Positions 12,891 through 19,997 of a DNA stretch of 40,021 nt are shown here, in pieces (position 1 is the first letter of the stretch; the number at the start of each line of letters is the position of its first letter). The notes under the pieces were generated by a model. It ran no database searches, was not told the DNA's origin, and was given only the letters and a program-made list of their open reading frames with translations. The position numbers and the translations under genes are program-made. Origin of the DNA: Oscillospiraceae bacterium Zagget6 (GTDB lineage Bacteria > Bacillota > Clostridia > Oscillospirales > Oscillospiraceae); contig MSHH01000030.1 of NCBI GenBank assembly GCA_001941075.1, positions 1 to 40,021 of the forward strand. The letters run 5' to 3'.

Positions 12891-14168
12891 CTAACGCTGT
12901 TCCTTTGTATCTGTATCTACATCCACCCGCCGGATGTCCGCCCCCAGGGAGGACAGGTCCTCCTCCAGCCGGGCATAGCCCCGGTCGATGTGGTGCAGTC
13001 CGGCGATTTGGCTCTCGCCCTCTGCGGCCAGGGCCGCCACGACCAGCGCCGCGCCGCCCCGCAGGTCTGCCGCCTCCAGACGGGCGGCGTGGAGCCGGGG
13101 CACGCCACAGACCACGGCCACCCGGCCCTCCACCCGAATGTCGGCTCCCATCCGGGCCAGCTCCGCCGCCTGGCGGTAGCGGTTCTCAAAGATGGTCTCC
13201 ACAAAGACGGTGGTCCCTCTGCCGCCGCAGAAGGCGGCCATGACCATGGGCTGGGCGTCGGTGGGGAAGCCGGGATAAGGGGCGGTGCGGATGGGCCGAA
13301 CGCCGGTCAGGGGCCGGTCACACCGCAGCTCCACCCGGTTTTCCCTGCCGGAGACGGTGCAGCCCGCCTGCCGGAGGGTGTCCAGCACCGGCAGCAGCCA
13401 CCGCCGGTCCAGGCCCTCCAGGGCCATACGGCCCCCGGTGGCCGCAGCAGCGGCCAGATAGGTGGCCCCCACGATGCGGTCCGCGATGACGGTGTGTTCC
13501 CCGCCGTGGAGGGGCGCGCCGCCCCGTATCGTCACGGTGGAGGTGCCAGCCCCGTCGATGTCGGCCCCCAGGGTGCGCAAAAAGTTCTGCAAATCCACAA
13601 TTTCCGGCTCTCTGGCGGCGTTGGAGATGACCGTCACGCCTTCGGCGGCACAGGCCGCCAGCATGATGTTCTCCGTGGCCCCCACGCTGGGGAGGGAGAG
13701 GGAAAGCTCTGCCCCGTGGAGCCGTCCCCGGCAGCGGATGCCGCCACAGGCGGCGTCGATCTCCGCCCCCATGGACCGCAGGGCGCTCAGGTGCAGGTCG
13801 ATGGGCCGGGGACCCAGCTCGCACCCGCCGGGGAAGGACAGCTCCGCCTGGCCGCACCGGGCCAGGATCGCCCCCAGAAAGATGACCGAGGAGCGCATTT
13901 CCCGCATGAGGGCGTCGGGGATGTCCATACGGGTCAGGGTGGTCGAGTCCACCGTCACCGTCTCGCCCTCTCGCTGGACCCGGCAGCCCAGGTGCCGCAG
14001 GATGGCCACCGCCGCGTCCACGTCGGTCAGGGCGGGGCAGTTATGTATCACGCTGACGCCGCCCGCCAAAATCGCCGCCGCCAGAATGGGCAGCACACTG
14101 TTTTTGGCCCCGTGGACGACCACAGCGCCGGAGAGCGGCCTGCCGCCGCGCACGCGCAACACACGCAT
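12891..14168 (-). CDS. murA: UDP-N-acetylglucosamine 1-carboxyvinyltransferase
   Basis: A 425-residue EPSP-synthase-fold enzyme for the first committed step of peptidoglycan synthesis, transferring enolpyruvate from PEP to UDP-GlcNAc. Lys22-Asn23 (GAKNSVLP) and the catalytic Cys116 (FPGGCELGPRPIDLH; Cys115 in E. coli, the fosfomycin target) are present. YPGFPTDAQ carries the catalytic Asp, and FENRYRQAAEL is conserved. Firmicutes often have two MurA copies; this one sits inside the division cluster between murG and ftsQ. GGAGG precedes the ATG at 14168. A repeat element (14225-14400) separates it from murG. Confidence 0.95.
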   Translation of the reverse strand: MRVLRVRGGRPLSGAVVVHGAKNSVLPILAAAILAGGVSVIHNCPALTDVDAAVAILRHLGCRVQREGETVTVDSTTLTRMDIPDALMREMRSSVIFLGAILARCGQAELSFPGGCELGPRPIDLHLSALRSMGAEIDAACGGIRCRGRLHGAELSLSLPSVGATENIMLAACAAEGVTVISNAAREPEIVDLQNFLRTLGADIDGAGTSTVTIRGGAPLHGGEHTVIADRIVGATYLAAAAATGGRMALEGLDRRWLLPVLDTLRQAGCTVSGRENRVELRCDRPLTGVRPIRTAPYPGFPTDAQPMVMAAFCGGRGTTVFVETIFENRYRQAAELARMGADIRVEGRVAVVCGVPRLHAARLEAADLRGGAALVVAALAAEGESQIAGLHHIDRGYARLEEDLSSLGADIRRVDVDTDTKEQR

Positions 14169-14224
14169 AGGGATTCCTCCATTCGGATTTGAGGTTATCC
14201 CTTTAAATCAGCCGCGTTGTGATA

Positions 14225-14400
14225 AGCTATTAGCCATTAGCTGTTAGCTGTTAGTCAGGTGCTACCAGTCTAAAGCGGACAGCCAAAAAGGAAGCTAAGA
14301 GTGAAGCCATCCGTTTGTAAAGAAATGCAAACGGTAAGCGTAGCACATCATGCCAAGCACCACAAAGCTAATAGCTAAAAGCCAGGAGCTAAGAGCTAAA
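14225..14400. repeat. Heptad-ended element, full copy 1 (murG-murA gap)
   Basis: The left arm (14225-14256) and right arm (14364-14400) are inverse arrays of 7-base steps around AGCTAAT/AGCTAAC. The core of about 110 bases (from GTCAGGTGCTACCAGTC to TGCCAAGCACCACAAAG) is nearly the reverse complement of the core at 15671-15776. So this and the element at 15635-15809 are two copies of one element in opposite orientation, on either side of murG. No ORF inside. Confidence 0.85.
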
Positions 14401-14479
14401 ATGCTCATAAGGCCGAAGAAAAGGGATAGCCAGCAACAGATTTATCCCATTCTATGCGTCTGGCAGTCCGTTTGACCGC

Positions 14480-15610
14480 TTATTGTTTCATCAAATCCTT
14501 CAGCACCTGATAAATGCGCTCGTTGGCGTTGCTGACAAAGAGCCGTTTCAGCTCCATCTGCATCTGCTCCAGCCGTCCCCGGTGGTCCAGCAGGTCGGTG
14601 ACCTGGTCATAGAGCTTTTTGCCGGTGCAGTCCGCCTCCAGCATCAGCATGGCCGCCCCCTGGTCGGAGAGGACGCGGGCGTTCTTCTCCTGGTGGTTGG
14701 CGGTGACGTTGGGGGAGGGCACCAGAATACTGGGCTTGGCGATGGCGGAAATTTCCGCGATGGTGGAGGCTCCGGCCCGGCTGAGGACCACGTCCGCCGC
14801 CGACATCACCACGGGCATGTCATAGATATAGTCCCGGATGTCCACGTTGGGGTAGAGGCTCAGGTCGATGCCCCGGGCAGCGATGCCGTCCAGCACCCGC
14901 TGGTAGTACCGCTGCCCCACGCCGAAGATGTGGTGGAAGGGGGTGCCCGCCTCGATTTCGCGGGCCACGAAGTCCACCATATGGTCGTTCATCACCTGCG
15001 CCCCAAGGCTGCCCCAGGTGGTGACCACCACGGGTTTGGTGTCCCCGAAGCCCAGCTTGGCCCGGGCCTCCGCCTGAGTCTGGGCAAAGAAGTCCTCCCG
15101 GACAGGGGTGCCGGTGACTTCCACCTTGCTCTGGTCCTCATAGTGGTTTTTGCTCTCCTCAAAGCCCACCATCACCTTGTCCACCACCTTGGCCAGCCGC
15201 TGGGTGGTCAGGCCGGGGAAGGCGTTGGACTCGTGGACGGCGGTGGGGATGCCCATTTTCGCCGCCTGGTTCACCACCGGGTAAGAGGCGTAGCCACCGG
15301 TACCCACCACCAGGTCGGGCTGGAACTCCGCCAGGATTCTTTTGGCCTGGCCGGGGGAGACCAGCAGGTTTTTCGCGGTGGTCAGGTTGTGCTTCAGGCT
15401 GTTCAGGTTGACCGAACGGTAAAAGCTGGAGATGGTGACGGTGCGGATGGGGTAGCCGGACTTGGGCACGAGAGATTCCTCCATGCCGCCGTCGGCCCCC
15501 ACGAAGAGGATCTCCGCGCCGTCCCGCTCCTGGAACAGGCCCGCCAGGGCCACCGCCGGGTTGATGTGTCCGGCGGTGCCGCCGCAGGTGAAGAGAATTT
15601 TCGGATTCAT
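14480..15610 (-). CDS. murG: UDP-GlcNAc:lipid I GlcNAc transferase
   Basis: A 376-residue GT-B glycosyltransferase at the inner face of the membrane that converts lipid I to lipid II. The glycine loop CGGTAGHINPA is at 9-19; the N domain shows the conserved VVGTGGYASYPV and HESNAFPG; the C domain has SRAGASTIAEISA, where UDP-GlcNAc binds, and LVPSPNVTANHQEKNA. CAGGAGGG precedes the ATG. It is flanked on both sides by copies of one repeat element (15635-15809 and 14225-14400). Confidence 0.96.
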   Translation of the reverse strand: MNPKILFTCGGTAGHINPAVALAGLFQERDGAEILFVGADGGMEESLVPKSGYPIRTVTISSFYRSVNLNSLKHNLTTAKNLLVSPGQAKRILAEFQPDLVVGTGGYASYPVVNQAAKMGIPTAVHESNAFPGLTTQRLAKVVDKVMVGFEESKNHYEDQSKVEVTGTPVREDFFAQTQAEARAKLGFGDTKPVVVTTWGSLGAQVMNDHMVDFVAREIEAGTPFHHIFGVGQRYYQRVLDGIAARGIDLSLYPNVDIRDYIYDMPVVMSAADVVLSRAGASTIAEISAIAKPSILVPSPNVTANHQEKNARVLSDQGAAMLMLEADCTGKKLYDQVTDLLDHRGRLEQMQMELKRLFVSNANERIYQVLKDLMKQ

Positions 15611-15634
15611 AGGTATATCCCTCCTGGAGGATTG

Positions 15635-15809
15635 TAGCTTTTTAGCTCTTAGCTATTAGCCGTTAGCTTTGTGGTGCTTGGCATTATGTGCTGCGTTTAC
15701 CGTTTGTATTTCTTTTCAAACAGGTGGCTTCGCACTCAGCTTCCTTTCTGCTGTTCGCTTTAGACTGGAAGCACCTGGCTAACAGCTAACAGCTAAAAAC
15801 TAACAGCTC
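15635..15809. repeat. Heptad-ended element, full copy 2 (ftsW-murG gap)
   Basis: Left arm 15635-15670 (TAGCTCTTAGCTATTAGCC and so on), core with TGGTGCTTGGCATTATGTGC and CCAGTCTAAAGCGAACAG (read in reverse), right arm 15777-15809. The right arm overlaps the ftsW stop codon: TGAGCTGTTAG on the minus strand supplies the TGA. It is an inverted near-copy of 14225-14400. Confidence 0.85.
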
Positions 15810-17055
15810 AATTTTGCTTCGGCGGGGCGATCTGCCGGGAGACGGCCAGGATAATGCCCATCTCCACCAGCTGAATCACCAGCGCGGTGCCGCCGTAGGA
15901 GAAGAAGGGCAGAGAGATGCCCGTGGCGGGGATGAGGTTCAGCACCACCGCCATGTTCAAAAACACCTGCACCGCCAGCAGGGTGGTGATGCCCACGATG
16001 AGCAGGGAGCCGAACCGGTCCCTGGCGTGGAGGGCCAGCCAGTAGCCCCGGATGACCAGCAGCGCGAACGGCACCACGATGAGCGTGGCCCCGATGAAGC
16101 CCAGCTCCTCGCAGATGATGGCGAAGATAAAGTCGTTTTGCTCTTCGGGCAGGTAGAGGTATTTCTGGCGGCTCAGGCCGAAGCCCAGGCCGGTCAGCCC
16201 GCCGGAGGCCACCGCGTAGAGGGACTGCACCACCTGATAGCCAGTGTCGGTGGGGTCCGACCAGGGGTCCAGCCAGATGGCGATGCGGCTGCTGTTGTAG
16301 CCGATGACGCCGATGACCAGGTAGGCCACAGCTCCCATGGCTCCCGCGCCCAGGGCGAACCAGCCCAGCCGGATCCCGGCGGCGAACAGGATAGCCGCGC
16401 CTGCGGCCAGCACCAGCAGGGTGCCGGACATATGCGGCTCCATGAGCATCAGCACGGCGATGACCACCAAAATCACCCCGTAGGGGATCAGCTCGGCCAG
16501 GTCGCTCCAGTAGAAGAAGTAACGAATGTTTTCCCAGGGCTGGGGCAGCCGCCGGGGGAACTCCGGCGGTCCCTGCCGCCGTTTAGACAGCCGGGCGGAG
16601 AAAAACAGCACCACGCCCAGCTTGGCGACCTCCGAGGGCTGATAGGTCGGCCCGGCCACAAACGCCAGCCGCAGCCAGCGGGTGGCGTTGTTCTGGGTGA
16701 CGCCCAGGGGGGTCAGCACCAGAATCAACAGCACGATGGCCACCAGCAGCACCGGCACCGACAGGATGCGCAGATACTGGTAATCCAGCCGGGAGGCCAG
16801 CAGCATAAACACAATGCCCAGCACGGCGAAGATCGCCTGCCGCTTGAAGTAATAATAGGGGTCGCCCAGGGTGCCGGTGGCGGCGTTATACCCCGCCGCT
16901 TTGTCATAGAGGGCGGCGTAGGACGAGGCCGACAGCAGCATGATGAGGCCGATGCCCAACAGCAGCAGCACCAGCATCAGAAAGGGCAGGTCAATCGGCC
17001 CTTTCGCCAGCTGCTGGTAGCGGTTCAGTCCCCGCCGGGAAGATTTGACTGCCAT
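15808..17055 (-). CDS. ftsW: SEDS peptidoglycan glycosyltransferase FtsW
   Basis: A 415-residue polytopic protein of the SEDS family (FtsW/RodA/SpoVE) with about ten membrane helices, polymerising lipid II at the septum with a partner class B PBP. Family signatures: ATRWLRL, PSEVAKLGVVLFF, the long extracytoplasmic loop with YQVVQSLYAVASGGLTGLGF, QNDFIFAIICEELGF, and the C-terminal NMAVVLNLIPATGISLPFFS. A likely partner is the SpoVD-like PBP at 19990-22329. AAAGGAGGG precedes the ATG. SpoVE is an alternative name; position in the cluster favours FtsW. Its stop codon overlaps a heptad repeat. Confidence 0.93.
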   Translation of the reverse strand: MAVKSSRRGLNRYQQLAKGPIDLPFLMLVLLLLGIGLIMLLSASSYAALYDKAAGYNAATGTLGDPYYYFKRQAIFAVLGIVFMLLASRLDYQYLRILSVPVLLVAIVLLILVLTPLGVTQNNATRWLRLAFVAGPTYQPSEVAKLGVVLFFSARLSKRRQGPPEFPRRLPQPWENIRYFFYWSDLAELIPYGVILVVIAVLMLMEPHMSGTLLVLAAGAAILFAAGIRLGWFALGAGAMGAVAYLVIGVIGYNSSRIAIWLDPWSDPTDTGYQVVQSLYAVASGGLTGLGFGLSRQKYLYLPEEQNDFIFAIICEELGFIGATLIVVPFALLVIRGYWLALHARDRFGSLLIVGITTLLAVQVFLNMAVVLNLIPATGISLPFFSYGGTALVIQLVEMGIILAVSRQIAPPKQN

Positions 17056-17076
17056 ACGGCCCCTCCTTTCGATGTA

Positions 17077-17339
17077 ATAGCTATTAGCTTATAGCTATTA
17101 GCTGTTAGCTTGGTTGTGCTTGCTTTTGCGGTTCTCTTTGAACCAGTCTTGTTTGTAATTCCGACGTGAAACCCCTCCGCCACCGCCTACGGCGGCGGCC
17201 CTCCTCCCCTTTCAGGGCAGGGAGCGAAGCGGAAGTGCCGCTTGACGGCGGAGGCAAGGGGGATAGTGCTCTTTTTTTGCGATTCGCTTATGGGCGGCAA
17301 CACCTGACTAAAAGCTAATAGCTAACAACTAATAGCTCA
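17077..17339. repeat. Heptad-ended element with inserted GC-rich element (mraY-ftsW gap)
   Basis: Left heptad arm 17077-17120, right arm 17305-17339 reaching the mraY stop. Between them lies a GC-rich element (17171-17262, AAACCCCTCCGCC...GGCGGAGGCAAG) in the same composite arrangement as 34733-35022. No ORF. Confidence 0.75.
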
Positions 17340-17340
17340 T

Positions 17341-18318
17341 TCACCGTCCCATCACACCCAGATACGCCAGCACACACGCCACAGCGGTGATGCCGGAAAA
17401 CACGGCGAACAGCTTGTATTCACTCCAGCCGCCCATCTCGAAGTGGTGGTGGAGGGGCGCCATGCGGAAGATGCGCTTGCCGTGGGTCAACTTGAAGTAC
17501 GTCACCTGGATGATGTCGGAGGCGGTCTCCGCGATATAAATGATACCCACCAGAATCAAAATCAGCGGCATATCCAACGCGAAGGCCATTCCGCAGACCA
17601 TGCCTCCCAGGAACAGGGAGCCAGTGTCCCCCATGAACACCTTGGCGGGGTGGAAGTTATAGACCAGAAATCCCAGCAGGCCCCCCAGCATGGCGGCGCT
17701 GAGCACCCCCAGCTCTGTATAGCCCCACAGCAGCGCCGTGGCCAGGTAAAACACCATCACCGGGATGGTCACGCCGGTGGCCAGACCGTCTACGCCGTCG
17801 GTGATGTTGACGGCGTTCACCGTCCCCACCATCACGAAGGCGGCAAAGACCATGTACACCACCCAGGGAATCTCCACCGTCACGTTGGCGAAGGGGATAT
17901 AGAGGTCAGGGTTCAGATACCCGGTGTTCCGCAGCAGCAGGGTGAACACGATGGCCGCCACCAACTGGAGCAGGAACTTCTGCGCAGCGGTGAGGCCCTC
18001 GTTCTGGTGGTAGCGGACCTTTTTGTAGTCGTCGATAAAGCCGATGACGCCGAACACCAGGGCGAAGCAGAACACAATCAGCGCCCCGAAGTCGCCGCTG
18101 ACGAAGTCGCTCCACCCCAAGATAATCAGGGCCAAAAAGCTGCCCCCGATGAACATCAGGCCCCCCATGGTGGGGGTGCCCTGCTTGGACATATGCCACT
18201 TGGGGCCGATCTCCTTGATGGTCTGGCCCGCTTTCAGGGCGTGAAGCCAGGGGATCAGGAAGTGTCCAATAAGCACCGTGGCGGCAAAGGCCACAATCAG
18301 GCTGATAATTGCTCTCAT
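17341..18318 (-). CDS. mraY: Phospho-N-acetylmuramoyl-pentapeptide-transferase
   Basis: A 325-residue integral membrane enzyme with about ten helices that transfers phospho-MurNAc-pentapeptide to undecaprenyl phosphate, giving lipid I. Catalytic motifs are visible: GFIDDYKK (Asp pair), NAVNITDGVDGLA, NFHPAKVFMGDTGSLFLG, and PLHHHFE. KQGTPTMGG near the N terminus is also typical. AAGGAG precedes the ATG at 18318. It lies between the Mur-ligase-like gene and ftsW, the usual mraY position. Confidence 0.97.
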   Translation of the reverse strand: MRAIISLIVAFAATVLIGHFLIPWLHALKAGQTIKEIGPKWHMSKQGTPTMGGLMFIGGSFLALIILGWSDFVSGDFGALIVFCFALVFGVIGFIDDYKKVRYHQNEGLTAAQKFLLQLVAAIVFTLLLRNTGYLNPDLYIPFANVTVEIPWVVYMVFAAFVMVGTVNAVNITDGVDGLATGVTIPVMVFYLATALLWGYTELGVLSAAMLGGLLGFLVYNFHPAKVFMGDTGSLFLGGMVCGMAFALDMPLILILVGIIYIAETASDIIQVTYFKLTHGKRIFRMAPLHHHFEMGGWSEYKLFAVFSGITAVACVLAYLGVMGR

Positions 18319-18370
18319 CTTTCGCTCCTTCGGCTCTGTCGTTCCAGAGCCTTGTTTCTTTCTATTATAG

Positions 18371-18476
18371 TAGCTCTTAGCTCCTAGCTTTTAGCTCTTA
18401 GCTCGGTTGTGCGATTTTTCTGGCGTTGCGTTTTTGGCTTGCAGTGCGCAGCTAACAGCTAACGGCTAACAGCTCA
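18371..18476. repeat. Heptad-ended element, short copy upstream of mraY
   Basis: Left arm 18371-18403 (TAGCTCTTAGCTCCTAGC...) and right arm 18450-18476 (GCTAACAGCTAACGGC...) enclose a core of about 46 bases. No ORF. Confidence 0.75.
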
Positions 18477-18565
18477 TTTCTATTTTAGACGGCAAACAGC
18501 GGAATTTATCCCTCTGTTTGTGTTTTTTGGGTTATCCCATTGTATCAAACCAGTCTGTGATTCCA

Positions 18566-18872
18566 GCGGGAACCCCTCCACCATGCTAACGCATGGTCCC
18601 CCTCCCCTTTCAGGGGAGGCGAGGGGGAGAGTGCGTGTCGTTTGTTTTACGTTTTACTCAAAGCAGCGAGAATCGGGAATGTATCTTACCTAACAGCAGA
18701 ACGTTACCCCTAACGAAGCACTATTCTATTACCGACCACCCCTCTTGCCTCCCCTGAAAGGGGAGGTGGCACGGCGTAAGCCGTGACGGAGGGGTTTCTC
18801 TGCCGAAAAACAAATTTAAGGCTGATTCAAAGGGACATCCGCAAAATGAGCACTTTCTAGCTAACAGCTCAT
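18566..18872. repeat. Inverted pair of GC-rich elements plus heptad end
   Basis: Two GC-rich elements face each other: about 18571-18632 (AACCCCTCCACC...CCTTTCAGGGGAGGCGAG) and 18739-18797 (CTTGCCTCCCCTGAAAGG...GACGGAGGGGTTT). The pair can form a long hairpin with a 106-base spacer. A heptad arm (18858-18872) follows and supplies the last codons and stop of the Mur-ligase-like gene. The spacer has no ORF. Confidence 0.75.
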
Positions 18873-19997
18873 TTCTGTTTGAAATTCCTTCAAAATATCC
18901 CGCTCATCGAAGGGCACTTCCTCCCGCCCCACCAGCATGGCGGTGCGGTCGCCCCGCCCGGCAAGGATGACCAAATCCCCCGGCTCCGCAGCGGACACCG
19001 CCCGGCGGATGGCTTTGGCCCGGTCGGGGATCAGCGTCCCCTTGCGGCCCTGCATCCCGGCCCGGATGTCCCGGCAGATGTCCTCCACCGGCTCAGTGCG
19101 GGGGTCGTCGGCGGTGAGATAGACCCGGTCGGCCATGCGGGAAATCACCGAGCCGATTTGCGCCCGGCGGCTCCTGTCCCGGTCCCCCGGCGCGCCGCAG
19201 ACCAGCAGCAGCCGCCCCTGGGCCATGGAACGGGCAGTGAGCAGCAGATTCTCCATCTGCTCCGGGGTGGTCGCGCTGTCGATGAGGGCGGCCACGCCGC
19301 CGTCCAGCTCGTGCAGCTCCATGCGGCCCGGTACGCCTCCGGCGTGGCCCAGCACCTCCACCATTCGCCCCAGAGGAACGTTCCACAGCTGCCCCACCGT
19401 CAGGGCGGCCAGGCTGTGGTAAAGGCCGAAGCCGCCGGGGATGGGCAGCCGCACCCGGGAGATGCCCTGGTCGGTCAGGGCCTCGAACTCAATGCGGTCC
19501 CGCAGCAGGCGCAGGTTCCGACCGTTCACGTCGGCCTCCCCCCGCTTTTCCGCGTAGGTACGCTTTTTGCCGGGCCACAGCTGGGCCAGGCGGCGCACGT
19601 CGCCGTCGTCGATGCAGCACACCAGCGTCTCGCACCGGCCCGCCAGTTTCTGGCACACCAGCTCGGCTTCCTGCTCGTTTTGCAGGCTGGTGATCACCGC
19701 CAGCTCCAGAGGCAGGTGTTCCGCCAGCCCCGCCGCCAGCATGGGGACGGTCATGGTGAACACCGCCCGGTCACATCCCGCGTCCGCCATGCGGTCCAGG
19801 ATGTCCGGCAGCTGCCGCGCCCACCCCGGCCACGCCGGAGGCGGAAGCACTTCGTCCCGGAGGTAGCTGTGGCGGGTGGTGATGAGGCCGGTGGTCTGGC
19901 CCGCGCCGTCCTCCAGCATCCGGCGCACCAAATGCGCCGTACAGGTCTTGCCTGCCCCGCCGATCACCGCCGTCAGCGGGATTCTTGGACTAATCAT
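18861..19997 (-). CDS. Degenerate Mur ligase-like protein in the murE position
   Basis: A 378-residue protein related to MurE but apparently incapable of normal ligation. A typical MurE (about 490) has an N-terminal UDP-MurNAc-binding domain of about 100 residues; here the P-loop is already at residues 13-20 and reads GGAGKTCT instead of GTNGKTTT. The EVSS motif is FTMTVP, the DHLD motif is missing (VITSLQNEQEAE), the Asn of GxFNxxN is lost (GGFGLYHSLAA), and DYAHTPD is DSATTPE. Retained are GGVPGRME, CGAPGDRDRSRR and DDPRTEP (DNPRSE in DAP-adding MurE). The start codon overlaps the spoVD stop by eight bases (ATGATTAG), so the two are translationally coupled. It ends MSC inside a heptad repeat. 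Possibly regulatory; the true MurE should be elsewhere. Confidence 0.75.
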   Translation of the reverse strand: MISPRIPLTAVIGGAGKTCTAHLVRRMLEDGAGQTTGLITTRHSYLRDEVLPPPAWPGWARQLPDILDRMADAGCDRAVFTMTVPMLAAGLAEHLPLELAVITSLQNEQEAELVCQKLAGRCETLVCCIDDGDVRRLAQLWPGKKRTYAEKRGEADVNGRNLRLLRDRIEFEALTDQGISRVRLPIPGGFGLYHSLAALTVGQLWNVPLGRMVEVLGHAGGVPGRMELHELDGGVAALIDSATTPEQMENLLLTARSMAQGRLLLVCGAPGDRDRSRRAQIGSVISRMADRVYLTADDPRTEPVEDICRDIRAGMQGRKGTLIPDRAKAIRRAVSAAEPGDLVILAGRGDRTAMLVGREEVPFDERDILKEFQTEMSC

